From: Methylohalobius crimeensis 10Ki
Lineage (GTDB): Bacteria > Pseudomonadota > Gammaproteobacteria > Methylococcales > Methylothermaceae
Length of the DNA: 64,000 nucleotides
Direction of reading: 5' to 3'
Assembly (NCBI RefSeq): GCF_000421465.1
Contig: NZ_ATXB01000001.1
Coordinates: 186,001 to 250,000, forward strand
Part shown: positions 23,852 to 38,528 of the stretch, one piece after another
Layout of the letters: every line of letters begins with the position of its first letter
How positions within the stretch are numbered: position 1 is the first letter of the stretch
Made by a program: the position numbers and the translations under genes
The notes under the pieces: generated by a model
Database searches by the model: none
What the model saw: only the letters and a program-made list of their open reading frames with translations
Told to the model about the DNA's origin: nothing

Positions 23852-24646
23852 TCATTCCCTGGCGGTGGCCGGCGATGGGCGTCGGTAGGCGAAGGCAAGC
23901 AAAAGCAAACCGGCGAGGATCATGGGGGTGGACAGCAATTGGCCCATGGTCAGCCAGCCGAACGCCAAGTAGCCGATGTGGGCGTCGGGCTCGCGGATGA
24001 ATTCCACCAGAAAGCGGAATGCGCCGTAGAGCAGCAGGAAAAGGCCCGAGACCGCCATTTGGGGGCGGGGTTTGGCCGAATAGATCCAAAGCACCGTAAA
24101 TAAGACCAGGCCCTCCAGAATCGCCTCGTAGAGTTGGGACGGATGGCGCGGCAGGGGGCCGCCGGTGGGGAACACCATCCCCCAGGGCAGATCGGTTACC
24201 TTGCCCCAGAGTTCGCCGTTGATGAAATTGCCCAGCCGGCCGAAGAAGAGACCGATGGGCACCAAGGGGGCGAGGAAGTCGGTGACCTCGAAAAACGAGC
24301 GCCGGTGCTTGTGGGCGAACCACCCCATCGCCGCCAGTACCCCCAACAGTCCGCCGTGGAACGACATGCCGCCTTCCCAGACCCGAAAGAAGCTCCACGG
24401 GTCATGAAGGAGCACCGGAAAATTGTAGAACAGCATGTAGCCGATCCGGCCTCCCAGCACCACGCCCAAGGCGCCGTAGAAAATCAGGTCGTCGATGGCC
24501 TCGTTCCGCCAATCGTGCCGCTGGGCCCGCCGGCGTGCCAGGAACCAGGCGCCCAGGAAGCCGATGACGTACATCAGGCCGTACCAGTGGACCTTGAGGG
24601 GACCGATTTGAACGGCGACCGGATCGATCTGAGGGTATGGCAGCAT
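23852..24646 (-). CDS. lgt: phosphatidylglycerol-prolipoprotein diacylglyceryl transferase
   Basis: The start is taken at the ATG at 24646 ([20 protein letters not shown]), which lies 2 bases after the gyrB stop; the longer open frame is an artefact of gyrB. The 264-residue membrane protein has about seven helices and the Lgt signature [13 protein letters not shown] plus [12 protein letters not shown] and the essential His/Arg surroundings ([21 protein letters not shown]). It adds diacylglycerol to prolipoprotein cysteines at the inner membrane. The tight gyrB-lgt-thyA spacing suggests co-transcription. Confidence 0.96.
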   Translation of the reverse strand: MLPYPQIDPVAVQIGPLKVHWYGLMYVIGFLGAWFLARRRAQRHDWRNEAIDDLIFYGALGVVLGGRIGYMLFYNFPVLLHDPWSFFRVWEGGMSFHGGLLGVLAAMGWFAHKHRRSFFEVTDFLAPLVPIGLFFGRLGNFINGELWGKVTDLPWGMVFPTGGPLPRHPSQLYEAILEGLVLFTVLWIYSAKPRPQMAVSGLFLLLYGAFRFLVEFIREPDAHIGYLAFGWLTMGQLLSTPMILAGLLLLAFAYRRPSPATARE

Positions 24647-24648
24647 GG

Positions 24649-28159
<3,511 letters not shown>

Positions 28160-28188
28160 TCCCTCATGATACCCGACTCTGTAGCGGC

Positions 28189-29619
28189 TTACCCGTAGAA
28201 CAAGCGATAGGCGCAGAAATCATCCGTCCATTCCAGGAGACGGAGGATTTGGGCCTCCCGGTCGCCGATCCATATCTGGACGCCGGGTTTGATGCGTGTC
28301 GGCGGGAGAATCAGGGCCGCTTCCCGCTGCCGGGCTTGGATGATTCCGATCGCGGGCGTGGGGCCTTGGCCGGGGATGATGGCCTGAACGTGCTCCACTT
28401 TGCCGGCGAACAGATCCAGGCCGAAGCGAACCTTACTGTCCTGGAAGCTGGTTTGAAGCCAACGGACCACCGCCGCGATCCGGGTTTCGTCGAGCAGTGT
28501 CAGGATCACCAAATCACCCGGGCGAACTTCGATGTGTTCAATTTCCAATACCGCGACCGGATCGTCCCGCCGCTGCCTGAGCCGACCGTCGAGTCGCCGA
28601 TGGACGCGGCTGACCCTTTCCGACGGGGCGGCGGGTTCGGCGGCGGCGAAGGGCGCATGATCCAGCGGCGTGAGTTCGAACTCGGGAACCGTCAACCATT
28701 CGCCGGACGCCGGGGAACGGGAGTGGCGGCGTTTGAGTTCCGCCATCGCGCTTTCCCGCCGGCACCACAATTCGTCGACCCGGCGGTCGGAGGTGTATTC
28801 CTCTCCCCCTTGCGGTTGACCGAGATGATGGCGCAGGCGCCGCAGCAATGGCGGGGCGCCCTCCTCCGCGGGCGGCGGCGCCATGTTCAAGTAGAGGCAT
28901 AAATCCGTTGCTTGCTTGAACTCGGGAGCGGCTCGCCGGGGACCGTGGGGTTGGGATAAATCGAGATACCAGCCGTCCGTGGAAGGGGTGTTGTTCAGCT
29001 CGATGGCGTGTCGATGCCGGGAGAGGAGCAGGAATAGATCACCCAGGCGTTCGGGGGCGAATCGCATGGGCGCCAAGGCGACGAACATGACGGCGTGCTT
29101 GAACGCTTCCAGGGGCGTTTCTTCGGCGTTTCCTCGCGTCGGATCCGCCACCGGCCGGGTCAGCCAGCCCCGGGTTTGTCCTTGTCGATACAGGCGATAT
29201 AGGCGCTGCCACACACTGGAACCGATCGGCTCGCCCAGTTGCAGAATGCGCACCAACATCCAGCCCAGCGATACCAAAGCTCGGTGACCCGCGAGAGGTG
29301 CCGATTCTTCCGTGAGGCTTTCGTAGCCGGCGGCCAATTGATGATGGAGGAAGACACTCAGCTTGGCGGTGTTGCGGGCGGTTTCCGACAACGGCGCGGC
29401 GAGGCGGGTGAAGTCCCGAGCCAGGATTTCGGAAGCGGTGTACACGCTGGGTCGCAGGGTTTCCAAAAGGGCGATTCGAGCCTCGGCCGGGGCAATGTCG
29501 GTCATCGCCTGAAGCACGGTGTACAAATGCCGGCTGCGCGTCTTGGGAGGCGCCGAGTCCATTTGGGCGAGCCATTGGGCGGCGGCTTCCGGCCGTAATT
29601 CAAAAGGCAAATTGGCCAT
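28189..29619 (-). CDS. conserved hypothetical protein with possible PilZ-like C-terminal barrel
   Basis: The 476-residue soluble protein has a helical N-terminal two-thirds (RPEAAAQWLAQMDSAPPKTR, ARNTAKLSVFLHHQLAAG, EAFKHAVMFVALAPMRFAPE). The C-terminal 150 residues are beta-rich and include RPGDLVILTLLDETRIAAVV and VRWLQTSFQDSKVRFGLDLF, the last of which recalls PilZ-type barrels. The canonical RxxxR and D/NxSxxG motifs are not clearly visible, so c-di-GMP binding is only a possibility. It lies 29 bases upstream of recF on the same strand and may share its transcript. Confidence 0.6.
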   Translation of the reverse strand: MANLPFELRPEAAAQWLAQMDSAPPKTRSRHLYTVLQAMTDIAPAEARIALLETLRPSVYTASEILARDFTRLAAPLSETARNTAKLSVFLHHQLAAGYESLTEESAPLAGHRALVSLGWMLVRILQLGEPIGSSVWQRLYRLYRQGQTRGWLTRPVADPTRGNAEETPLEAFKHAVMFVALAPMRFAPERLGDLFLLLSRHRHAIELNNTPSTDGWYLDLSQPHGPRRAAPEFKQATDLCLYLNMAPPPAEEGAPPLLRRLRHHLGQPQGGEEYTSDRRVDELWCRRESAMAELKRRHSRSPASGEWLTVPEFELTPLDHAPFAAAEPAAPSERVSRVHRRLDGRLRQRRDDPVAVLEIEHIEVRPGDLVILTLLDETRIAAVVRWLQTSFQDSKVRFGLDLFAGKVEHVQAIIPGQGPTPAIGIIQARQREAALILPPTRIKPGVQIWIGDREAQILRLLEWTDDFCAYRLFYG

Positions 29620-29712
29620 AAATTTCAGTCATGCCTCGTCGTCTTTCGGCGGGGAGTGATTTCTGCGGGATTCCTTCGCTATATTTAAGTTTAGTCCAAG
29701 CGACGCCAAGGC

Positions 29713-30693
29713 TTAGGGAATCAAAACGATTTTGCCGATGTGCTCGCAGTTTTCCAGAATCCGATGGGCGTCGGCGGCCTGCTCCAGGAAAAGCGTTTTA
29801 TGGAGGATGGGCCGTACTTCCCCGCGCTCGAGAAGCGGCCAAACCCGAGTCGACAATTGACGGGCGATGGCGGCCTTGAACTCCGGATCGCGGGCGCGCA
29901 GGGTGGACCCGGTGAGCGTAAGCCGCTTGAGAAAAACGTCGGGAAGCGAAATTTCCCCCTTGGCGCCGCCCTGGGCGGCGATGATCACCAAGCGCCCCTC
30001 CGTGGCCAGCGATTTCAGATTGGCGTGAAGATAGGGACCGCCAATGATATCCAAAATAATGTCCACCCCTTTTCCGTGGGTGAATCGAGCGATGCACTCG
30101 GCGAAATCTTCCCGGCGGTAATGGATGGCGCGGCGGGCGCCCAGCTTTTCGCAGAATCGGCGTTTGGCCTCGCTGCCGCAAGTGGTATAGACCTCCGCCC
30201 CGCGCAGGGCCGCGGCAAGTTGGATGGCGGTGGTGCCGATTCCGCCGGCGCCGCCGTGAACCAGCAGCCGCTCACCGTCTCGGAGGCGTCCGCGCTGGAA
30301 AACATTGGCCCAAACGGTGAAAAAAGTCTCCGGCAGCGCGGCCGCTTGCACCCAATCCAAACCCGCCGGAATCGGCAGGCAGGTCAGCGCCGGCGCCGTG
30401 CAGTATTCCGCGTAGCCGCCTCCGGTAACCAGGGCGCACACCCGGTCACCCGGGCGCCATGCCCGAACATCGCCCCCCACCGCAACGACGGTCCCGGCGA
30501 CTTCCAGGCCGGGAAGGTCGGAAGCCCCGGGAGGCGGGGGATAAAAGCCCTTGCGCTGGAGAATGTCCGGACGGTTGACGCCGGCGGCGGCCACTTGGAT
30601 AAGTACTTCGGTCGGCCCCGGTGCCGGGACGGGGCGACGGGTGATTTGCAGCATCTCGGGGCCGCCCGGCGCCCGGATTTCGACGGCGCGCAT
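29713..30693 (-). CDS. zinc-less MDR-family NAD(P)H:quinone oxidoreductase (PIG3-like)
   Basis: The start is set at the ATG at 30693 (MRAVEIRAPGGPEMLQIT), where the family usually begins; an ATG at 30798 would add a 35-residue basic, low-complexity extension. The 326-residue enzyme has the MDR fold: catalytic-domain motifs (AAGVNRPDILQRKGFYPPPP, LPGLEVAGTVVAVG) and the NADPH-binding loop VHGGAGGIGTTAIQLA. The PIG3/TP53I3 subgroup reduces quinones. It is a monocistronic gene with no obvious functional neighbours. Confidence 0.88.
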   Translation of the reverse strand: MRAVEIRAPGGPEMLQITRRPVPAPGPTEVLIQVAAAGVNRPDILQRKGFYPPPPGASDLPGLEVAGTVVAVGGDVRAWRPGDRVCALVTGGGYAEYCTAPALTCLPIPAGLDWVQAAALPETFFTVWANVFQRGRLRDGERLLVHGGAGGIGTTAIQLAAALRGAEVYTTCGSEAKRRFCEKLGARRAIHYRREDFAECIARFTHGKGVDIILDIIGGPYLHANLKSLATEGRLVIIAAQGGAKGEISLPDVFLKRLTLTGSTLRARDPEFKAAIARQLSTRVWPLLERGEVRPILHKTLFLEQAADAHRILENCEHIGKIVLIP

Positions 30694-30901
30694 GGCTGAC
30701 TGGGGCGTTACGGGCGGTTTGCGATCCGTCTTCTCGGGCGCGTGTCCTCGGGGGGCGGCTTCCGGCTGTTGCAATCGGTTTTTTGGGCGACGATTCATGG
30801 AGTGCGGATCGATGGAAGTATTCGGAGAATTGTACTGAATAGGGAGAATTCGAATCTAATTCGGTTCCTGATGATAAAAAAACAACAAGTTACAAAAAAC
30901 T

Positions 30902-30935
30902 ATTATGCATGTCGCTGTATGGCGACATGCATAAT
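30902..30935. repeat. perfect 14-bp inverted repeat in promoter region
   Basis: ATTATGCATGTCGC, loop TGTATG, GCGACATGCATAAT is a perfect 14-bp inverted repeat within the gap between the divergent quinone oxidoreductase and acyltransferase genes. Being between divergent starts it is not a simple terminator. It may be an operator or a leader hairpin. The whole 30694-31223 gap is AT-rich around 30840-31040 and holds no gene I can support. Confidence 0.6.
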
Positions 30936-31223
30936 TCGTTATTTAACAAATAGTTACTAAAAAAATCGAAAAAAGTGTCGCCTTTTGGTATCAAAAAATG
31001 CGCGAATTGTCATACAAATTCTATTTTTTTTGCGTTGTGAGCATCGTTGGCACGGTTCGTGTATTAATTGTGCCCGGGGGTTGGGATAAGCGATCGGACT
31101 CGTTTGAGTTGGCATTAAGCAACGAAAGTGTGCCGGTGAGAATACTTCAGGAACGTTCTCACTGGTTCTCATGGTGAATGTCGACAACGTTCTAAGCGAA
31201 AGAAATAATAGGGAGGGATGTAT

Positions 31224-31901
31224 ATGTTCGACGGTCGTTATCGGGCCATTCTTGCCGACACCGATGAGAGTCGTTCCATTCATTATCAGTTACGTTATCA
31301 GGTTTACTGTTTGGAAAAACGCTTCGAGCCGGTCGGCCGTTTCGTCGATCGCATGGAAATCGACGCTTTTGATGGCCATTCCGTGCATTTCTTGATTCAG
31401 CACAAAGCCACCGGACGATGGGTGGGCACCGCCCGTTTGGTGATCGATGAACCGGATCGATTGCCGATGACTCGAATCGCCGATTTTTCCCTCCAAGATT
31501 ATGACGTACATGGGCGAAGTTTTGCCGAATTGTCGCGCCTATCCATTCTTAAATCGTTTCGTCGTGGGAGCCAGCAGCAGGTGGTTAGTGAACCTGAGGT
31601 GCTGTTGGGGTTGATTCGCGCGGTCAAGGATTACAGCGAGCAAACCGACATTGATTACTGGCTCTTTCTATGCCGACGATCGATCATGCGAGTGGTGGGC
31701 AATTTGGGGATGCAAATGGATGTGATCGGCGAACCGTGCGAACATCGAGGCATCCGGATGCCGTATCTGGCCACATTGGCCAGCGCGTTCAATGGTATCG
31801 CGCACCGTTCGGCGCCGGTCCACGCCATGTTTTCCCGCAAAAATACCTTGGTGCCTTATTCCTATTTGGCCAGATCGGCGACGCTGGCGGCTTGCGCTTG
31901 A
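31224..31901 (+). CDS. PEP-CTERM/exosortase system-associated acyltransferase
   Basis: The second ATG (31224) is preferred because GGGAGG then lies 7 bases upstream. The 225-residue GNAT-fold protein resembles LuxI-type autoinducer synthases at the start (SIHYQLRYQVYCLEKRFEP). It carries exosortase-associated acyltransferase features (WVGTARLVIDEP, FAELSRLSILKSFRR, WLFLCRRSIMRVVGNLGMQM). Family members are thought to make N-acyl amino acid type molecules linked to exopolysaccharide/PEP-CTERM loci. No exosortase or PEP-CTERM gene is in this window, so here it is an orphan. Confidence 0.8.
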   Translation: MFDGRYRAILADTDESRSIHYQLRYQVYCLEKRFEPVGRFVDRMEIDAFDGHSVHFLIQHKATGRWVGTARLVIDEPDRLPMTRIADFSLQDYDVHGRSFAELSRLSILKSFRRGSQQQVVSEPEVLLGLIRAVKDYSEQTDIDYWLFLCRRSIMRVVGNLGMQMDVIGEPCEHRGIRMPYLATLASAFNGIAHRSAPVHAMFSRKNTLVPYSYLARSATLAACA

Positions 31902-31930
31902 ATCAAACGGATACTTTTCCATTTGACCGG

Positions 31931-31967
31931 GGTTGTACAATGGCTTTTTTGCAGAAAAAGTACAACC
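31931..31967 (+). promoter_or_regulatory. nested hairpin ending at the cysZ-like start codon
   Basis: GGTTGTAC (31931-31938) and GTACAACC (31960-31967) form an 8-bp stem whose right arm ends immediately before the ATG at 31968. Inside, CTTTTT and AAAAAG can extend the pairing. Such a structure would cover the weak ribosome binding region and could limit translation, or it could terminate transcription from the acyltransferase gene. Confidence 0.45.
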
Positions 31968-32711
31968 ATGGAAACATTCGCTTACGATACCAAAAAACTG
32001 AATAATCCGGTTTACGCCTTGCGCTGTCTCGGCCAAGGAATGGCTTTGTTGGGACGTCCCCAGCTGCGCAAGTTCGTGCTGATCCCTTTGTTCATCAATT
32101 TGATTCTATTCGCCGGCGCTTTCACATTGGCGGGGTATTTTTTCGCCGATTTCCTGGACTGGTTGATACCCGGTTGGTTGGATTTCTTGCGCTGGCTGCT
32201 ATGGCCACTGTTCGGCCTGGCATTCATCCTGATCACCTTTTTCAGCTTCACCCTGGTGGCCAACTTGCTGGCCTCGCCGTTCTACGACAAGTTGGCCGAG
32301 CGGACCGAAGAACTGCTCACCGGCATACCGCCGCAACCGCCGGAGAAAAGTTTTGCCAAGGCGGTGATTCGGGAGATGGGCGCGGAGTCGAGGCGGCTGG
32401 CTTATTTTGTGTTGCGGGCCATTCCCTTGGCGATTCTGACGCTGATCCCGGGCGTGAATTTGATCGCGCCGTTCCTGTGGCTCCTGTTCAACGCTTGGTT
32501 CATGGGATTGGAGTATACCGCATATCCGCTCGCCAACCACGATATTCTGTTTCCCGAGCAGCGTGCATTGCTGGCCAAGGTGCGATTGGGCAATTTGACC
32601 GTGGGCGGCGTGGTGATGTTCGGCGTGGGGGTTCCCTTGCTCAACATCGTGATGCCGCCGGCGGCGGTCATCGCGGCGACGGTCTATTTCGTCAATGCCC
32701 GGCGGGATTAG
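31968..32711 (+). CDS. cysZ: CysZ/EI24-family membrane protein
   Basis: The 247-residue integral membrane protein starts at the ATG at 31968 (METFAYDTKKLNNPVYALRC). Family segments include GRPQLRKFVLIPLFINLILF, NLLASPFYDKLAERTEELL, LTLIPGVNLIAPFLWLLFNA and WFMGLEYTAYPLANHD. CysZ takes up sulfate for cysteine synthesis in E. coli. Sulfate transport here is inferred from family membership, and sulfur genes are not adjacent. Confidence 0.88.
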   Translation: METFAYDTKKLNNPVYALRCLGQGMALLGRPQLRKFVLIPLFINLILFAGAFTLAGYFFADFLDWLIPGWLDFLRWLLWPLFGLAFILITFFSFTLVANLLASPFYDKLAERTEELLTGIPPQPPEKSFAKAVIREMGAESRRLAYFVLRAIPLAILTLIPGVNLIAPFLWLLFNAWFMGLEYTAYPLANHDILFPEQRALLAKVRLGNLTVGGVVMFGVGVPLLNIVMPPAAVIAATVYFVNARRD

Positions 32712-32738
32712 TTTGCGATTCAGATTCATGGGGGCACT

Positions 32739-34019
32739 TCAGGCCGGTTCCGCCACCAGTTGATCGCCCTCCGCAGTAAGCGCATTCAGACGGGCCGGGC
32801 GGATGGCGTTGGTCAGATCGATTGCGTCCGGAACCGCCATTTGCACCCGGAGGTAATGGGGGGTATAGCCGGAAAAGATCCGCCGGCCTTCGATTTCCCG
32901 GGCTTTCTCCCACAATATCGGTTCGACGTGGCCCAAATGCCGCTGGAGAGCGTCCCGGCGTAAATCGGCAGCCAGGGCGTGCAATCTGCGGCTGCGGTCT
33001 TTTTTCGTCGCTTCCGGGATTTGATCGGGAAATGCGGCGGCGGCGGTGCCCGAGCGCGGGGAATAGGTGAAGATATGGAGATGGGCGAAGCCGATTTTTT
33101 CCACCAACGCCAGCGTTTGCTGAAAGTCTGCCTCGGTTTCGCCGGGAAATCCGACGATGATGTCGGAGGTCAAGGATAGGTCCGGGCAATGCCGGCGAAG
33201 ATCGTCCGCCAGACGGCGAAAATCGTCCCGACGGCAGCGCCGCGCCATGCGCTTGAGGATCGCGTCGGAACCGCTTTGCAAAGGCAAATGAAGATGCGGC
33301 ATCAGGCGGCGGTTTGGAAACAGCTGGAAGAAACCCGGCGTGAGTTGCCACGGTTCCAGCGAACCGAGGCGGAGGCGCGGCAGATCGGTTTCTTCCAGAA
33401 TGGTTCGAATCAAATCCGCCAGTTCGAGCCCCAAGTCGCTGCCGTAGCCGCCCAGATGCACGCCGGTGAGAACCGCTTCTTGAATCCCCGCGGCGCGAAG
33501 GGCTTGGATCTCCGTCACGATGTCGGCCACCGGACGGCTGCGTTCTTCTCCCCGGGCCACGGTGACGATACAGAAGGTGCAGCGGTGACGACAGCCGTCC
33601 TGGACTTTAACGAAAGCCCGCTGCCGACCGCGGGTGAATAGGGCGGCGGCATCGTCCGGGGAAGGCGAATCGTGATGGGCGCCTACCAGGTTTCGGGTCA
33701 GTTCCACCAATCGGTCCTTGTCGCGGTTGACCACCACCAGGTCGACCCCCAGCGCGTCGGCGGCCTCGGCGGGCTGCAAAGTGGCGTAGCAGCCGCTCAC
33801 CACCAGGCGGGCGCCGGGATTGGCCCGCTGCAGGCGCCGGATCATTTGGCGCGATTTACGGACCGCCTCTTGGGTGACGGCGCAAGTATTGAGCACCACC
33901 ACGTCCGCTTGTTTCGCCGGAACGATTTCCGCGCCGACGGTGCGGAAGCGGCGTGCCCAGGCTTCCGATTCCGCCTCGTTGAGGCGGCATCCCAGGGTTT
34001 CGAAGGCAACGTGTAACAT
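32739..34019 (-). CDS. mtaB: tRNA t6A37 methylthiotransferase
   Basis: The start is set at the ATG at 34019 (MLHVAFETLGCRLNEAESEA), the family N-terminus. The 426-residue protein has the UPF0004 domain with cysteines for one [4Fe-4S] cluster (GCRLNEAE, NTCAVT, VSGCYA). A radical-SAM domain follows (CRHRCTFC) and then a C-terminal TRAM-like segment. It adds a methylthio group to threonylcarbamoyl-A37 of ANN-decoding tRNAs. It lies 2 bases downstream of the nucleoside-recognition gene and is probably co-transcribed. Confidence 0.93.
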   Translation of the reverse strand: MLHVAFETLGCRLNEAESEAWARRFRTVGAEIVPAKQADVVVLNTCAVTQEAVRKSRQMIRRLQRANPGARLVVSGCYATLQPAEAADALGVDLVVVNRDKDRLVELTRNLVGAHHDSPSPDDAAALFTRGRQRAFVKVQDGCRHRCTFCIVTVARGEERSRPVADIVTEIQALRAAGIQEAVLTGVHLGGYGSDLGLELADLIRTILEETDLPRLRLGSLEPWQLTPGFFQLFPNRRLMPHLHLPLQSGSDAILKRMARRCRRDDFRRLADDLRRHCPDLSLTSDIIVGFPGETEADFQQTLALVEKIGFAHLHIFTYSPRSGTAAAAFPDQIPEATKKDRSRRLHALAADLRRDALQRHLGHVEPILWEKAREIEGRRIFSGYTPHYLRVQMAVPDAIDLTNAIRPARLNALTAEGDQLVAEPA

Positions 34020-34021
34020 GG

Positions 34022-35251
34022 TCAACCGAAAAACCAATAAGCGATAAGTATGGCCGCCGTCAGGCCGGCGCCGTCCGCCAGAAGACCGCAGCCGAGGGCG
34101 TGGCGCACGTTCCGGATGCCCACCGCCCCGCAATAGACGGCGAGGACGTAGAAAGTGGTTTCGGTGCTGCCCTGCATGATGGCGGTCATTCGGCCGGCGA
34201 GCGAGTCGGGGCCGTGGGTGTGCATGGCGTCGATCATCATGGCCCGCGCGCCGCTGCCGCTGAAGGGCTTCATCAAGGCGGTGGGGAGTGCGTCCAGGAA
34301 CCGGCTGTCGACGGAATAACTTTTTAGAATACCACGCAGTCCATCCAGAGCCAAGTCCAGCGCACCGCTGGCGCGCAACAGGCCCACCGCGGCCAGCATC
34401 GCCACCAAATAGGGGATGATCGTGACGGCGGTCTGGAACCCCTCCTTGGCGCCTTCCACGAAGGCATCAAAAGCGTTGACGCCGCGCACCAGCGCGGCGA
34501 TCAGAAAGGCTGCGATGATTCCCAACAGCAGGAAGTGACTGAGTTGGGCCGAGCGTTGTTGCAATGTATCTTGATCCATTCCGCTGAGCCAGATGGCGAT
34601 GCCGGCGATCAAGCCGCCCAGTCCGAGAAGGTAGGCCAGGACTGCCGGATCGAAGAGTTTCAACTTCTGGACCGTCGCCACCGCCAGCAAGCCCACCAGG
34701 GTCGAGCAATAGGTGGCCAGCAGAATGGGCAGGAACACATCGGTGGGGTTGGCGGCACCCAGTTGGGCGCGGTAGGTGAACACCGCCACCGGCACCAATG
34801 TGACGGCCGAGGTGTTGATGACCAGAAACAGGATCTGGGCGTCGCTCAAGGTATCCGGCTTCGGGTTGAGCGCTTGGAGCTCCCGCATGGCTTGAATCCC
34901 CAAGGGCGTGGCGGCGTTGTCGAGCCCCAAGGCGTTGGCGGCCAGGTTCATGGTGATTGTCCCCAGCGCCGGATGATCGGAGGGAACCTGAGGCATGAGG
35001 CGGCGGAACAGGGGGGTCAAAAGGCGGGTGAGCAGACTTACCGCGCCGGCCTGCTCCCCGATTCTCAGGATGCCCAGCCACAAGGCCAGTACGCCGGTCA
35101 GCCCCAGGGAAATTTCGAAGCCGGTTTCGGCCATGTCGAACAGGGCTTCCATCATTCGCCCCAGCACCTTTGGGTCGTCCTGGATCAGAAAACGGAAAGC
35201 GCCAGTGGCGAAAGCGATCAGAAACAGTCCGGTCCAAACGCGATTCAACAT
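34022..35251 (-). CDS. nucleoside-recognition domain membrane protein (SpmA-SpmB fusion type)
   Basis: The 409-residue protein has about ten membrane helices and two nucleoside-recognition (Gate) domains, resembling spore maturation proteins SpmA (N-terminal: MNLAANALGLDNAATPLGIQ) and SpmB (C-terminal: GSTETTFYVLAVYCGAVGIR) fused in one chain. Such fusions occur in many non-sporulating bacteria, with unknown substrate. I use the ATG at 35251; the open frame includes an upstream GTG. The next gene, mtaB, follows with a 2-base gap. Confidence 0.88.
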   Translation of the reverse strand: MLNRVWTGLFLIAFATGAFRFLIQDDPKVLGRMMEALFDMAETGFEISLGLTGVLALWLGILRIGEQAGAVSLLTRLLTPLFRRLMPQVPSDHPALGTITMNLAANALGLDNAATPLGIQAMRELQALNPKPDTLSDAQILFLVINTSAVTLVPVAVFTYRAQLGAANPTDVFLPILLATYCSTLVGLLAVATVQKLKLFDPAVLAYLLGLGGLIAGIAIWLSGMDQDTLQQRSAQLSHFLLLGIIAAFLIAALVRGVNAFDAFVEGAKEGFQTAVTIIPYLVAMLAAVGLLRASGALDLALDGLRGILKSYSVDSRFLDALPTALMKPFSGSGARAMMIDAMHTHGPDSLAGRMTAIMQGSTETTFYVLAVYCGAVGIRNVRHALGCGLLADGAGLTAAILIAYWFFG

Positions 35252-35284
35252 GGCGGCCACCGTATCGTGACGACGGTACGAACG

Positions 35285-35324
35285 AAAAAGCCCCGGACGC
35301 GGCCTTGCGGGCGCGTGACGGGGC
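35285..35324 (-). terminator. Rho-independent terminator for purB
   Basis: Read on the minus strand, GCCCCGTCACGCG pairs with CGCGTCCGGGGC around a short loop and is followed by TTTTTCG. This is a standard intrinsic terminator for the leftward mnmA-purB transcript, ending before the nucleoside-recognition gene begins. Confidence 0.8.
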
Positions 35325-35455
35325 AGGGCTGCCGGAGAGGGCGGAGGGAGGAGGGGATAGAGGGCAGATTCACCGCCGTCCTGCCGGGCAACCCCGGTTT
35401 GAAGTGTGGCACATGGAGTAAATTATTATGTGAACTGGGTCACATAATTAAACGG

Positions 35456-37952
<2,497 letters not shown>

Positions 37953-37956
<4 letters not shown>

Positions 37957-38399
37957 AGGTATGTCTGTAGCGCTGCCAAGGGAAATCGTTGGCCTTGTTC
38001 GTAGGCGGCGATGGCTTCCATGACCAAGGGGCTGCGCAATTCATCCCGGCAGTGTTCGATTTCCGCCCGGCTCAGCCAGCGAGCGGCGATGATGCCCTCG
38101 TCCAGCGGCCGGTCCGGATCGTGCGCGTAAAGCTTGCCGGTGAAGGTAAAGCGCAGGAAGGTCAATGCGGCGTCGGGTACTCGATACAATTGGACCGCCA
38201 CCAGGGTGCGCGGTTCGAACCGCCAGCCGGTTTCCTCCAAGACTTCCCGCGCCGCCGCCTGGAGCAAGGATTCGCCTTCCTCCAAATGACCGGCGGGTTG
38301 GTTCCAGACGCGGCGGCCTTCGATTTCCTCTTCGACCAATAAATAACGGCCGTCCCGTTCGACCACGGCGGCCACGGTTACGTTGGGTTTCCAGACCAT
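37953..38399 (-). CDS. nudJ: Nudix hydrolase, NudJ-like
   Basis: The start is set at the ATG at 38399 ([20 protein letters not shown]). The 148-residue protein has a complete Nudix box ([20 protein letters not shown] then TGW). The position immediately before mnmA matches NudJ (phosphatase of thiamin and HMP pyrophosphates and of NTPs in E. coli). The exact substrate here is inferred. The longer frame upstream has no start signal. Confidence 0.85.
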
Positions 38400-38528
38400 T
38401 GTATCTCTGTCGCTAAAATCAATAGCTAATTTTACTTGATTTCCTCCGTTCGTACTTGCCAAACCGGATGCCGGGGGAAAATAATGATTTTCAGTCGTCC
38501 GTAAATTCACCGCCAGCGAGATTGTACG

